From: Herpomyces periplanetae
Lineage: Eukaryota > Ascomycota > Laboulbeniomycetes > Herpomycetales > Herpomycetaceae
Direction: 5' to 3'
NCBI GenBank assembly: GCA_009733715.1
Contig: WMKJ01000052.1
Span: 29,843 to 93,842, forward strand
Length of the DNA: 64,000 nucleotides
How positions within the stretch are numbered: position 1 is the first letter of the stretch; each line of letters begins with the position of its first letter. Positions 22,743-36,425 of this stretch are shown piece after piece. The position numbers and the translations under genes are program-made. Below the pieces are notes generated by a model. The model was not told the DNA's origin. It saw only the letters and a list, made by a program, of their open reading frames with translations, and ran no database searches.

Positions 22743-23825
22743 TTATCGTAACATGCGCCGACCGCCGAATCGAGCAACAGCATTTTCCTTTCCACCTAGT
22801 GACAAGCCAACGAAGCCCGTATTAGCAGCGGTTATACCACGTTTGTAACGTCGGAAGGCTTCGCGTAAATGATCGGGTAGTAAAGGACCGCGGTCTCGTT
22901 CAAGGGTGCGCTGGCTGAGGGGGGTATCGGGAGAAATTGGATCCCCGTTTGGAAAGGTTGACGCTACGCTCAGCCATTCAAGTTGAACCTGTCGAGCTCG
23001 TTCGATTAATTCACCGATAAAAATTTTAGTATATCCGTTAATGGTAGTGATAACGGACTGGGGAACGGATTGAGAAAGGGTTTGGTTGGTAATTTTACGC
23101 ACGACTTCTTTCTTTAAGCGAACGCGTCGCCAGATATCGTAGCGTTCACTCTGATCTAAATTGAATGCTTCAAGAAGCATGCTCAAATGTTCACGCTCTT
23201 GCTTCTGGGCGGCTTCATCCATTTTCCCACCTTCCGCAGACATGTCGTGAGCGTCATCGATATCATCGTCTTCATCATCATCAGCACCACCGCCGGCTTG
23301 CGAGTTAGCCAGGGCTGTTGAATCACCCCGAAAATTTGTTACACCTGATGATTTTTGTCCGCCTACGTTTAAATGTTTAGCCCGACCAGACATCACGTTA
23401 CTTTGATCTCTCGTACCATCTATACTACCAAGTGTACTACTCATTTTCTTCTTCCCACGACGTGATGATGTAGTAGCCGTAGCTATTGCTAATGCAGAGG
23501 TGTTTCCTCCGAATGATGCACCCGCTAAGCTGGGAGAGCCTGATCCACCGCTTATCGTGCTGAAGGCACGGGAACCTCCCCCGGGTGAGTAAACTCCATC
23601 ACTTGTTCCGGGTGATTGCGCTGAACCAAAATTTTCAATTAAATTAACCTGTGATGAACAATTATTCGTGGCATCTGTTGGAAAACTTGTTTGCCACAAC
23701 TGCGATGGACCTGCTGATGCTTTCCGGCGTTTAGTCGAATTTCCCGATTTATTGACTCCAGATACCGATGACCTCTTCCGTGATGGCCCTACCGAATTCG
23801 TCGATGGCCCTTGAAATGATGACAT
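22743..23825 (-). CDS. TAF11: TFIID subunit TAF11
   Basis: TAF11 (TAFII28) forms a histone-fold pair with TAF13 within TFIID. Single exon, 360 residues from the ATG at 23825 (M-S-S-F-Q-G); an upstream in-frame ATG at 23870 adds 15 hydrophobic residues and is less likely. The first 190 residues are low-complexity Ser/Gly/Thr/Asn with basic patches (SRKRSS, STKRRKASAG, SSRRGKKKM). An acidic run DDDEDDDIDDAHD precedes the histone fold at about 210-290: the L-L-E-A-F-N-L-D-Q-S-E-R-Y-D-I-W-R-R segment, then K-E-V-V-R-K-I-T-N-Q-T, SVPQSVITTINGYTKIFIGE and LIERARQVQLEW. Then D-H-L-R-E-A-F-R-R-Y-K-R-G, a typical C-terminal helix. The fungal extension is longer than in animals. Confidence 0.92.
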   Translation of the reverse strand: MSSFQGPSTNSVGPSRKRSSVSGVNKSGNSTKRRKASAGPSQLWQTSFPTDATNNCSSQVNLIENFGSAQSPGTSDGVYSPGGGSRAFSTISGGSGSPSLAGASFGGNTSALAIATATTSSRRGKKKMSSTLGSIDGTRDQSNVMSGRAKHLNVGGQKSSGVTNFRGDSTALANSQAGGGADDDEDDDIDDAHDMSAEGGKMDEAAQKQEREHLSMLLEAFNLDQSERYDIWRRVRLKKEVVRKITNQTLSQSVPQSVITTINGYTKIFIGELIERARQVQLEWLSVASTFPNGDPISPDTPLSQRTLERDRGPLLPDHLREAFRRYKRGITAANTGFVGLSLGGKENAVARFGGRRMLR

Positions 23826-24242
23826 ACTTAACCCGACTACAACATTTAAATTTATTGAACAATTGTACACTTGGGCAAAACATTTTCCTCAAGACACGAT
23901 TCATTCCTCATTCTACGCGTTTGTACAGCCCCAAAAAACAGACCCACAATCCTACGCCACATCGCACCGCCACACGCTGCGTGCGCCACATTATTGCGGC
24001 ATATGTGTTAATCCGTGCCGATGTTTCGGCGACGGTAGAACTATTTTCCAGCGGCAAAAGACTTCCCAATTGGGAAATTTTTTGAGGGAGAAAAAATCTC
24101 TCGAAGAATGATCGAGTTAATTGAACGGAAGAGGATTTGAATGGAATTTTTTTAAATAGAAAGAAGAGGAAATTATTGGTATAGGTGAAATTGATTGGGT
24201 TAATTTATACTAATAATTTTATCGGTGCTTGTTTGTATTATC
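23826..24242. promoter_or_regulatory. Divergent intergenic region, TAF11 / ankyrin gene
   Basis: About 420 bases; no gene. ORFs at 23768-24111 are antisense or random. Confidence 0.4.
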
Positions 24243-24846
24243 ATGACGTCTCCGTGTAATACACCAAAATCCGTAAAGGACAAATCAAGTAAAGTTTATG
24301 CAAATGGAATTTTCTTTATGGTTTTGGTTGCATAAATGGACAAAGAGAAAGTTACTTGTTAACACAATTTTTACAGATACTATACTAGCGTCATCGTGTA
24401 ATACGGTTTCTAATGCATCGGATAAACCGTGTACGGTGGATCAATTACCGGATGAAGCTCTAGATTTAGCAGCACGAATTTTTGATATGGCACGTCACGG
24501 CGATAGTGAACAGTTGGTTGCGTATCTTGATGCAGGAATCCCCGTTAATTTAACCGACTCCAAGGGTAATTCTTTGCTAATGCTTGCAGCGTATAACGGG
24601 CACGCTTCAACGGTACTTCGACTTATAGAACGGGGTGCTGATGTTAATATGCTTAACGAACGCAACCAATCTATATTAGCCGGTGCAGTATTCAAAGGAT
24701 ACAATTGTATAACTGAACTGTTGTGGAATTCCGGTGCACGCGCTGATTTGGGACATCCTACAGCATTAGATTGCGCTCATATGTTTAAACAAGATTTCTG
24801 CATTCAACTATTTACTCGTGAAACAGTTAAATCTCAATCCCAATAA
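24243..24846 (+). CDS. Small ankyrin-repeat protein
   Basis: Two exons, 24243-24288 and 24377-24846, give 171 residues. Exon 1 encodes M-T-S-P-C-N-T-P-K-S-V-K-D-K-S, and the join (donor GTAAAG, acceptor TTACAG) gives S-N-T-I-L-A-S-S. Without the intron the frame would need an unlikely Trp-rich start at 24298. Residues about 45-165 hold three to four ankyrin repeats: ARHGDSEQLVAYLDAGIPVN, then GNSLLMLAAYNGHASTVLRL, IERGADVNMLNERNQSILAG and FKGYNCITELLWNSGA. Small cytosolic ankyrin proteins of this shape are common in fungi; the partner is unknown. The last repeat is degenerate. It converges with DOCK. Confidence 0.82.
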
Positions 24847-25258
24847 GATATTTAACGTCAAAGCATATATACATATTCATACACACAAGCCGTTGCATAC
24901 TTGATCTTTTCCTTCAGGCTAGTTTCATCAAAGCCCAAACGGGTTTTCCGTTTTAAAATCATTTCAATAACTTATATCTTTAGCATCCAAGCTACTGTAC
25001 GGTTAATTTGGATCGAATTCTTATCGTAATACTTTACACGACAGTTATTTTGCCGGCTATTTTTTATTAAAATGCTCATAATTTCCTTAAACATAATGAA
25101 TTGCACTAACGATGAGAAAAAGGGAAAAACAAGCTCGAAACATCCCAGAAATTTCAATCCTTGGATTAAATTCTCCCCTTAACCCCATTATCAATACCAC
25201 CTCAGTTCGTATCTATCGTCCTTGTCATCATCGCTATCGTGCTTGTGCAAAATCCGGT
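24847..25258. other. Convergent spacer
   Basis: About 410 bases between the ankyrin and DOCK stops. Small ORFs on either strand lack coding character. Confidence 0.4.
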
Positions 25259-28200
25259 TTAAATTATCTCTCCAGATACGTCAATCACTGCCTGATCGAC
25301 AAACATATCATTCTTCTTATCCTGGCTTATACATCGTCGTGATCCAAATTGCTGAACACTTATTTGTCTTCGTACATTAACCATTCGCGGACTCAGAACC
25401 GTTTTATACCCATATTGATCTACACTTCCTATTCCTTCATCCCGTTTATTCCCGTCGTTTCTTCCATATTCTATTTCATCACAATGATTCTCCATTCCTC
25501 TTCCACTTTTATTTATGCTTCCTTTCTCGTCGTACTCCTCATAGCGATCTGTCATTATATCAGTATCGCCAGTAAATGCTGTGCCCGATAATAGCTTCAT
25601 AGGTCTCCGTCTTCTCTTCTGCTCTTGTCCATAATTCGAATTCCAATTCACACTATGTTCATCAATCTCGAACCGAACTTCTCCATCGTGATCACGTTCA
25701 TTCATCATTTTAACGTTGCCCATATCTCCCGTAAAATAATGTTCATCCTGTTTAATCAATGCTAGCTCGGGCATAAAGGTACTTTCAAACACTAAACAAT
25801 AAAGGTTAATATCAAGCACTCATTCCACTTAAAATCTTTATCTAACTTACTATCGTTCAACTTTTGCCTAACACTCCAATTAATCGAGTCCGGAATTAAT
25901 TTCAAGGCCTTCCTAATCGATAATGTATGATCAATTAACGCCAGTGATAACGATACTTGATCATCACTCCATTCTTCTTCGTTTTGTTTCTCATCCAATG
26001 CTTCCTCTTCATCATCTATTTGGAAAAAGTTTCCAGATTTTGGAAGAAATTTGCGATACTGAACGCAGCCAACCTCTGAATTAGGCGATACTAAACTATT
26101 GATCAAGTCAAGAAATGTTTTCCGACTTCCTTCATGCTCGGAAATTCTCTGCCCCACGTATACTAATTCTCCCGTTTTACGATAGATTCTTTCTGTCGCC
26201 GACTGAATTGGCGATATCGTAACTTTCTGGGTCGACACTATTCTTGAACAGCGCAGTATCGTTGGAAACGCTTCCGCTGTTTCAAACACTACTTTCTCAA
26301 CTCCATTCTCAATACTTTGTTTATTGGCTCCAGATTTGCGTACTGGAACACTAAACATTCTATTATCTTTCACCAGCATAAAGTCTCGCGTCGAATGAGA
26401 AACTCCATATCTCCTGTACACCTTATGATTCAAATTTCGGTGAATTGCAACGGGCGAAATCACCAATCGTTGTCCTACAAACGATGGCTGTTTTGTCTCA
26501 TCTCGTAATTTCATCAATCCTCCCGTCGCTGAAGCTATTTCTTCCGTCGATATTAGTACTACTTCCGCATTTCTGTATTGTCTTTGCATTCGATCAACAA
26601 ACGTCGATGACTTCTCCAAACCAGATGTTTGAAATATAAACTCTTTATCCTTAATACTACTCGGAAATTTGGTCCCTTTGAACTCCACCCGAAAGTACCT
26701 AGACGTCCATATACTCTTGCCTTCTTCAATTCGTTCACAAATTGTTGCAATTGACCGTTGTGTTTGCGCTAATTTGGCAAAATCAAAAACATTATTCCCG
26801 TACTGATCCGTTAACTCGTTATATTTACTGAGCGCAAATTCCCAAGATTCGCTTTTCTCAAAATACTTGATCATTCTTAAGTAAAGCATCTCCTTTCGCT
26901 CAAACATAGTCTGCCGAGGAAACATCAGTGAACTTGTAGCCGGCACATATTTCAATGTGTTCCATTCGTATAGCTTCGCAATATACTCTAGTGCTAGTCC
27001 AGCTTCACAATAATTTCCTACTTTAGCTTGCCGAATTTCCAGTTCGTGGACATAAGAAATGTATAATTCTTTCTCGTCAATTTTTCCCATAAAATTTATC
27101 AGCTTGATAAATGCCATGGTATACAAAAACTCCGAATTTCCTTCCGTATTATGTACCGCAAGAAGTAATGTAACCGCTTCATTCACTGTGCCCAGCAGTT
27201 GTTTTACAGCTGTGCACAAAGATTCTTCTGAGCCATGAAATGTCGGTTCAAATGCCTTGGTTAAATCATCTATAAATACTCTTTGCATGTTACTATCATT
27301 ATTAAACCTGTGATGTTTGAATGAACCGCCCAATGCTTTAATGATCTCCCTAACAAGTAAGGATAAATCATCGTTCAAGTTCCATTCACTGATAATCATA
27401 CTTTTCAGGACTGAAACGCTAGTTAGCCTAAGGCCTTCGTGAACGCTGAGGCAAAGTTCAACTACCGGGGCAACCAATGTTGGAACGTACTGCACTTGAT
27501 AACCTCCAATTTTTTCATATCCTAAGCTTATCCTTTCCTCTTCGTCAACTTCCCACCCAATTATTTCCCAATACTTGCCTAAAAGTTCTGCTCCCAATTC
27601 CCGAATATCTCCCCCGATTTTCCAAACCGCTCGTCTCTTTTGTTCAGGAAACGTTTCTAGGGCTAGAGCCGGACTTCCAACTAACTTGATAAGTGTTTCG
27701 AAAAAGCATCTCCATAACGATGTATTAAATTGTTCAGCTTCCTCCACCGGTGGCAGATAATGCTTTGTTAAAGTTTCCGCCATTTTACTTAAACACGTTA
27801 AAATCGTCCGATGGTAGTAAATATGTATACTCAACCATGAAGATGGGTAGACATCTCCCTTTAAAACAGATTTAAATATTTCCATTTCACAAAAAAGTAA
27901 ATGAGCATACTCATCTCCGTAGACTTCACCTGGGGTTTGATCTTGATACTTTGAAACTTGGGCCAATACGCCGGCCAGTTCTATCAGTGATTCATCGTAC
28001 TCTGCTTCCATATCTGTGGTGCGAGTTGGAAAAGGATAACTCTTGGGAAATAATAGTGACAACTGTCTCTTTGTTTTTCCAGTACCATTTTTACCAAAAT
28101 CCTTTTTTTCCTGAGCAACTATATCGCGCACTATAAGGTACGATTCAATTATCTTGGGTAAGTAAAGATGAGCTGTTTCACACAAGTCTTTCTCCTGTTC

Positions 28201-31200
28201 AGCAACTATAGAGCAGCACAGTCTAACCTGGTCCCTCCATTGATTAGATATTGAATCAGTTGACCCCCAATACGGCGCAATCCAGCTAGCGATACTTTGC
28301 AGTAGCGTATACCTTACTTCTTCGTTCCGAAAAGCAGGAATTTGAATAAACGAGATTAACATGACAAATTTATACAATATCAATTTACCCGTAACATTCG
28401 AGCATGACTCCACAAAGCTAGAGGCAATCTCGAATATTTGCCTCGGAGGCATTCCCACTTCTAATTCGTTTAACCATCCATGTATATGCTGAACAATTAG
28501 TGTACGCGTACCCACTAACAAAGGATCAGAGCTGCTAATTAGACTTTCCGATGAAGTGAACAAACCCCGTAACTCCTGTAAGAATATACGTTGATTGGCC
28601 GCTTTAACCTTGGGATCAGTCTCATTTTGACATTGCTGAGCCCTTCCGTACATGATAAATTTAAATATGTGAGATCCAACTTTTATAGCAGAACGTAATA
28701 TTCGCGATAACTTTGCATCCGTGGCAGCTCCTAATAACCTCTGAAAACTGTGTATCAAACAGAATGTGGTCACCGGGTACTTAAAGCGTGTTTCCGCATA
28801 ATGATCCACAATTGGTCCCAACTTGAATCGACGATCCTGAACTATGCTCAAAACGAATACAAGTGCGTTAAATATTAGATCTTCATACTCGACCGAGTCA
28901 AAATATTCGATCATAAGATCGAATAATGTATCAAACACTTCGTTCAAACTTTTAACAATTTCTATCTCAGGCACGAACACAAAATGCTTCAAACGCGCTT
29001 CCAAATTTGCAGTGCTTTCGTTACGCCATTGCAGCAAACCAAGTAGAGTTGGATCTTGAGAGTAGATAGTACTGCAAAGATACGTTTTTAGGTTTAATGT
29101 TGCCAAAACAGTCTGGCTGGAACAACCAGATGAATCAACTGAATACATATCTGATTCTCGAGACGGTGCTTCCCATGGTAAAGCTAGATAAGCTCCTCGA
29201 CCAGAAATCATACTTGAGCTATACTCATCATAGCTATATAATACAAGTTCATGGGGTCCATCCCTTGTAAATGCACCCAAGTTCCATAATGGCATCCAAC
29301 ACAGAGCAAACGGAAAATATGGTGCATCAGCAATACTCATAACTATATGAGCACCCGGAACGATTTCCGCTTCCAATGACAAACGAAGTGTAATATTCCA
29401 AGGCTCGTTACGCCTTACCGCTGTGGTACGCCACGCAGTATGACCTCCACTGTTACATGAAGGATATATACAATTATTGATCCGTTCACCCGTTGAACGG
29501 CGTACTTCCAACGTTAACTCCAGATTATTAGAATTTGGTGAAACTCCAATGGGAGCAACGCCAGTGCGAGGATGCGCCAAGTGAGCATTGTTTGGAAGCC
29601 ATGCTTCATTTAGCGTAATGTAGATATCACTCCGAGGCTTTCTTGGTGCTCCAGAAAACCCAATTTTGCGAGTGTGTGATACACCGTACAATATTATGGG
29701 CTTCTTTTTAGCAAGTAAATCCGGGTTGGACCCCGTAAAGCATTTTAAGGAAACGGTGATTACCTGCAGCGCATAAAATCGCCGAAATTTCCCTGTAAAG
29801 CTGGGAAGAATTTCGGGCAAAAGTGGATCCCACGGCGATGATCCGGAAATAGATGTGGTAACTACATCTTCGGCGTACATTTCGCCCTCTAAAACTGGAT
29901 ACCACATGTCAGCCGTACCGGTGAATTCACCGTCTGTCTTGCTAATAGAATTCAAGCGTAAGATTCCAGCACCAACAGTACGCTTCAATGTATCGGGATC
30001 TCTTGGAGGAACATTAGTTGAGGATGGATGATTTGGTGAATTAACCGTGGAGTTAGATTGGTCTCCCGTAAAATTAGATGCATTTTGATGAGTACCCGAA
30101 GATAACGTTGGATCATCAGCGTAACCATTTTCACCTTTATGGGTGTCACCATGCTTTCGTCCCCATTTAACAATACTACGACGTCCGCCTGCCACGCGAA
30201 TTGATCCCACGTTGGACGATTTAAGGGGGTTATTATGATGGTGATGAGGATTATTAGTAGTTTGATTATGTTGACCGGCTTGCCTTAAAGATTCGGATCG
30301 CAAAATTGGTTCATTCGCGAGTAATTTAAACACTAAAATAAGGGAGGAGCCAACAAGCTCACAATTTAGTTCAGTAGATGATATATCGGTAAACAGAGTT
30401 TTCAAGAGCGTTGAGGAATTATTAGAGGTAGAATCGTAACTTGTTAAATCGATAGTGAAGACCTCAGATAACGGTTGTAAAGGGGCGTCGGAAGCGGGTT
30501 TAATACACAGATATAAGGCAATGATGAGAGAGGGAATTGAGGGAAGTTTTGCTAAACCATTTGATAAGTCGATTAATAAATGATGAATGGAGTGTGGGTC
30601 ATCAATGGAGGTATTTGGGGGATGTTCGGAAAGTAAACCCATAACAGATTGCAATTTTGTGAGTTCAATGGCCGAATCATTTGCGGTTAAAACACGACCA
30701 CCGTCGGAGGGGCTTCGCACGATGACTTCACCTTTTAAGATTCGATTGCCGGTTACCAGATCCCAAACGGCCGACTCACGGAGTTGGGATAGTTCATGTT
30801 GGGTTAAGAAATTGTATAGAAGCTGACGGCGCGAGCAGTCTAATCGATGAACAAGCTGAGAAATGTATTCGAGAGTATCATATTCACGAGATAGTAGTAA
30901 ACGATGTAAATAAGTAGAGTACCATTCACGCAGGCAAGAAGCAATTTCGTCGACGAGTGGTTCACGGATGGGAGAGACGGTTTCGTCGCCGATTTTAAGC
31001 AAAGGAACTGGAGCGGGAGGTTTGAGGGGATTATCATGACGAGATGATGAGGGTAAGTAGCTTGTCTCGGAGGAAGTTGGACGAGCTAATGCGAGAGAAG
31101 ATTGTGAATTATCCGTAGAAGTGCTATCATTGTCAACATGATTAGGGGAAGTGTGGGGGAAATCGAAAGCGTTTTTATCAGAGATAGAAAGGCGATTAGG

Positions 31201-31530
31201 ATAAGGAAAACATGCAGAGTCTAACACTTCGCGAATATCGATGCAACAGCGGGGAAAGATTCCACAGAATACTCGAGCTTCGAGGGCAGGAGGATAGTGA
31301 CCGATGGGAGAAGGTTGATCAAAATCGAGAGTAGTATCAGCTTGACTTAAAGCAGCAAGTATAGAAGGGGGTGCAACGAGGTATCCACGGTACCAAGCAC
31401 CATCTTTACCGCCTTGCTCAATCACGTAGAGTTCATCACCAACTTGTAAGGGAAGATCGGCAGGTGAACTTGGTTCGAAAGGGTAAATGCAGACGCCAAA
31501 AGCAATGCCGGACAACGGTCGCCAAGGCAT
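25259..31530 (-). CDS. DCK1: DOCK-family Rho/Rac guanine-nucleotide exchange factor (Dck1-like)
   Basis: Large DOCK180-type exchange factor; fungal Dck1 acts with an ELMO-like partner (Lmo1) on Rho5/Rac at the plasma membrane or mitochondria. Exon 1 is 31530-25851; a 59-base intron (25850-25792, GTAAGT ... TATTAAC ... TTTAG) joins to exon 2 at 25791-25259, total 2070 residues. The splice turns KLND into M-F-E-S-T-F-M-P-E-L-A-L-I, a plausible end of the DHR-2 domain, and adds a 177-residue basic and acidic tail. The start MPWRPL at 31530 matches fungal orthologues; 34 upstream codons are discarded. SH3-like region about 1-100 (YPFEPSSPADLPL, ELYVIEQGGKDGAWYRGYL). DHR-1 (C2-type) about 580-790. 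DHR-2 about 1480-1890 (YFEKSESWEFALSKYNEL, SRYFRVEFKGTKFP). Almost intronless despite its size. Confidence 0.92.
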
Positions 31531-34500
31531 AATAGCGTTTCGCGAGAAGCTAAAATGGCCGTTTGCATAATCGCAGGAGAGAAAAATTCTAGAGAGTATT
31601 GAGACGTGGGCTAAATAAGAGGGTATGACCAATGAAAATCAAGCGATGAAGAGTAAAGGGAAGAGAATTAAAGAATCGAGATAAATGATATTTAAGATGA
31701 AAAGATGAATTATTAAGGGAAGCGAAGTGAGATGATAAAAGGGAAACAAATTGAAGAATTAAGTGAAGCGGTATGTTATCAAAGAACGATTAAGAAGTGA
31801 GAGGATAGGTATCAAGTAGAGCGATTTTATGGGTATTAGAAGGATAGGAAGGAATTGCGATTGAAGGGTAGGATAATGCAGAAAATAGTTGAATCGACAA
31901 TATGACAGTGATACACGATAGATATGTAAATTTGAACGAAAATTAACGACAATAATTATGGAGCAGGAAAAGATGGATAATGTAAGCAGGTACGAGTCAG
32001 ATCAAATATCCGGTGTAAAATTGATAAATCTGAAGTTAAGAGAAGAATAAAAGTCGAGAGAAATGATGATAGAAAACGGGAATATTCGATGGAAAAGTCG
32101 CGATGGTTAACCTGAGAACAGATGAACCACCGAGCGACGGAGATTTATGTTTCCGATTGTAAGGAAGTATATTTATCCGAGGCAGAAGAGGTTCGAGCTG
32201 AATATCCCGTGTTGGTCACGTGATATTTAGTGGTGTCGAGCAAGGGAGCAAGGAATAGGGAGAGGGAAAACGAAGGGGAATTGAAATCGTAGTGGGAATA
32301 GCCATGGGAGTTGCAGTGGGATTAGCCGTGGGAGTTGGCATGGGCATGGATGACAATTCTAGTGGAAGGAGGATTAATCAATTACAAATCTACGGATAGA
32401 AATTACAATTGGGAGGGAATGGGTATGGATATGAACATTTAAACGAATGAACGGTTAATGTGTCCATTTTCAAAGTAGCTGTATTCATACTTATAGTGGG
32501 GGTTATATAGGGAAGAATGTGGGTTAGAAGTAGATATTAAGATATTTCTATAGGTAACGTTCCGCGTGGTGATGGAGTTAATAATGGGCCTTGAAGAGTG
32601 CGCAAGTAAATGCAAATCATGTTTTTGTGACAAGGTAGATTGAAGACACATTTGGAATGAAAACGGTAGTTGGGTTAGTTGAACGATTGAAGTTGTCTTT
32701 AAAAATAAGAATCTTGGATGAATTTCTGATAAGAAACTAAGTATGATGCTGTGTTTGGCTGATTAAGACGTAATATGTGAAGGCATACTTTACACATGAC
32801 AAGATAACCTAACAGGGACCGTAACAACTGTTAGGGTAGCTAAAAAATTAATGATAAACATCAGTTTGGCAGATGTATCTTATTGTATGTTTGTTGAAGC
32901 TCATTTTTCGTCGATCAGTAAGGGAGTGGATACGCATGCACGCCCGAAAATTATTTTCGATTGAATCTACTTTATTTTGTGCATACATTGAGTAATACTG
33001 TACTACATGGTATGTTGCAAGTGAGTTGGATCATATGACCATGCTATTTGCTATTGTATTGGGAGAGGAAGGGCGGAAAGTAAAACTCCTAGGGCGAATG
33101 GTATGGGTTAATGAATTTTTGGATTGGCACAATGTAGAATACTGAAAAATATAATTTTTAGAATGCTTTATGAGGGGAATGTTAATTGGGTAAAATCCGA
33201 GAAAAATATAACTAATGATTTACTAGTTTAAGTTCTGGACAGGAAAGCGATATAGTTACTCTAGTAAACTTTATTGATAGTGCACATCATATTAGTACAA
33301 CATTTAAGAATTCTGAAGTGTAAAAATGAATAATAATATTATTTAGTGTATTTATTAAGAAAAAGATAGCAGTTTATGGCAGGTCTATAACAAGATTGGT
33401 AAGTTAAATGGAAATGGGAGCTGATAAACGTGAAGCCGTACACAAAGAGGTAATACATTATAATTGTATGATGGGTGATAATATAATTATTACAAGTAAC
33501 TTTGCGAAGCAATGAACAAGTTTGTGGATTTTACATTAATACTTGACTATTAGAAGAATTAATTTATTTTGGCTAAATGTATGTATAAAGGATGGAGGCC
33601 GATCAAAATGGGACTTTTGACTGGTTAATGCTAGTTTTTCAGGCTAATTTTGCATATCAAACTTGTTATTGATAAGGAAACACTGAGATTGTAAGGCTAG
33701 ATATATGGCTGTGGTGAGCACGGCCCGAGTTTGAAAAATGTTGGACGAGTGAAACCGGATACTCGAGTGAGTGAATTGATATTATGGGTAGCGATACAAG
33801 CTAAGGTTTGGAGGACGGTTGGTCAGCGATGGTATCGATTATCTTTGTTAATCAGAATGCATAGAGTGACAAAAAATTGAGTGGCCGAGGTTATACAGTT
33901 AATTGTATAGATTGGAAGGGAAAATAGAAGGTATTATGATGTAGGGTTTACGCAATAGATATCTTTAAGGAAGTAAGTTTGTAGATTGAGCAAACAGAGA
34001 AAATGAGCCGATAAATTAAAGAAAAAGGGACGAATAGAAAGAGCAGTGCAGCAATTAAGTAAGACTAAATGTCAAATAAGTTGAGATTTATGGGAAGATT
34101 TTGGAAAGGGAAATTGAAGGTTATGCATGTACGACTGTGATTGATAGGGTAAAGATTTAGCCATTATTTAAGTTTTGGGTAATATGGGATATTGATTGTT
34201 ATACAGTTGAGGATAGAGAGAGGGAGAGTAGGGAATGCTTCATCGTGGACACAACGAATATACTGTGAAACACGTATATTTTACTAAATAGATAAAAGTT
34301 ATAGGTGGACATGATAAGTTATTACCCCTTAAGTGTACATAGTAAGGTAAAGAGTAGATAATATTAAGTAGAGTTTTGGGAGGACAATGAAAAAAGAAAA
34401 ATTATCCAGGATAGACAAGATAATGAAAAATGCACGTGTAGAGGGAGAAGGGAGAAATTTGGGCACAAAAAAGCCATGATAGTTACAAGACTTGCTAATA

Positions 34501-35284
34501 CAGGATATAGGAAAAATAGTTAGGCGATGGGATAAATTAGCACTGAGTAGTTGTAGGAAGGTTTGGGGAGGGAAAGTAGGTGAAAAAATCCAGAGTTTTT
34601 ATACGTAATAGATACTGGGAAAAGGATGAATTGGATGAGACAATATTAATGGTGGTGTGATAAAGGACAAGTTAGGGAGGATGGGGTGAGCGAGGAAGGA
34701 GAATGGAAAGGAAGGTGGTGAAAAGATCGACTCTGACCAAAGAGAAGATTTAAGTAAACCTCGTAGATAGATATTAATAAAACAATAGTTAATCAAGTAA
34801 AGGGATTATGGAATTTATTGTATATACTGTGTACCATTCGGCAACGAGCATTAACCGATAGATGTACTCGGAGATTAAATGAAATTTTCAGGGTCGAACA
34901 GGGGTAGTGGATGAAACTCATTAGGCCAAAGAAAGGTGAGGAGGGTGGGCGGGGTATTTGAAAATATTCCCGGAAGCACATGAAACGTTAAATACTAAAC
35001 CACGCTGACTCGGAAAAGGCAATAGCTGGGGATTTGCCTGTTCCCCGGCCAGATTCCACCAAACTCTCTCTACGTCATCGGCTAGCTCGAAGTTGGCCAT
35101 TTCCCCCAAATTCCCAGCAGTGCCCAAGACCGGATTACATCATTCTCCACCCTGCTGACTTTTGCTATTCTCGCTTATTCCACCCACTACTGACCTCTCT
35201 CGGTATTGCGATGAGTCTAATCTATCATGACGTTTAAGCCGGCTTTTCCACTACGGCTTGATCTCCCTAGTCTCCCGCTTTTTC

Positions 35285-35390
35285 ACCCTCACCCTCCCTC
35301 TCCCTCTCCCTCTCCCTCTCCCTCCCCCTCCCTCTCCCTCCCCCGTCCCCCTTCCCCCTCCTCCCTCCTCCCTCCCCTCCAAATACCCCG
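35285..35390. repeat. CT-rich low-complexity tract
   Basis: About 105 bases made almost entirely of C and T on the forward strand, mostly CCCTCT units, in the leader side of the PAS kinase gene. Such homopyrimidine runs can form triplex (H-DNA) or act as a promoter element. Confidence 0.85.
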
Positions 35391-36354
35391 CTACGTAAAA
35401 TCTTCTCCCACCCCATAACCAACCAACCAACCACATCCTGTTCACAGGCTTAGAAGAGCCTCCTCTGCGCTAATGTCCAAGTCACGTGAACCGGGAGGAA
35501 AATACTTGTAAGGCATCGGGTCTGGAGGAAGGGAGTGGGAATAAGTGTGGTTGTGCGTGTGGTTGCGGGAATGAGAACGTGAACGAGAACGAGAATCACA
35601 CTTTTCCCAGTTTTTCTTAGTCCGTATACTTAATGCCTAAATCCTTTTTTCTCTACATCCCCAAACTTATTGATCATGTAGGTTTCTAGTTTTTCCCCTT
35701 AAAAATTTTGTCTTCATCACCCCTCTTTAACACATTCTTTTATTTTCAATTTCCCCATCATCCCATCCTTATTTCTTAATCTTCCTTACTTTCATCTCGC
35801 CTTTCTCGCCATCTACACCTTTTCTTTCGACTTTATCTCATACCCACCTTATTTAACTACTTGATTGTGCCTGTATAGCCCATCCATTTTCCCTTTTTAT
35901 CTTACCTCACTCACATCTTCCCAACCATATCTTTCCTTCCTCTTCCCTTCCCATCCTATAAATAATCCCTTCTACCAATTCCACTTCCCTTTCATCGCTT
36001 ACTAAGTCATACTTCCTGGCTTTCAAATCGCAACTTTACCATTTTGCTACTCAAAATTATTGTTTATTTCGCAACTCCTGTTACTTTTCCCTTCACACCC
36101 TCTACTCTCATTGTATCCACCAAATCTTCCACCAATTTTCATCCTCCTATCTTCATATTTACCTTATCGGGTTCACGCCATCAATAATACCTTATCACTT
36201 TATTTTTCCCTTCTTTTATCCTATACACCCTGCCTGAATCTCATTCCTTCTTGATTATGCCAGTCTTCACTCCCGAAACTTTCGGCACCGGTACGATTAT
36301 TCATACTTTTTTTATACACACAAAGCTTCTCCGAAAACAAGCTTGTCACTAAGT

Positions 36355-36425
36355 ATACGTGCGTGTGTATGTATATATATATGCGTGTGTGTGTGCTTGT
36401 TCTTGTTCTTGTGTGCATATGTGCA
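36355..36425. repeat. GT/AT-rich simple repeat
   Basis: Mixed GTGT, TATA and CTTGTT runs upstream of the PAS kinase; simple-sequence DNA. Confidence 0.7.
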
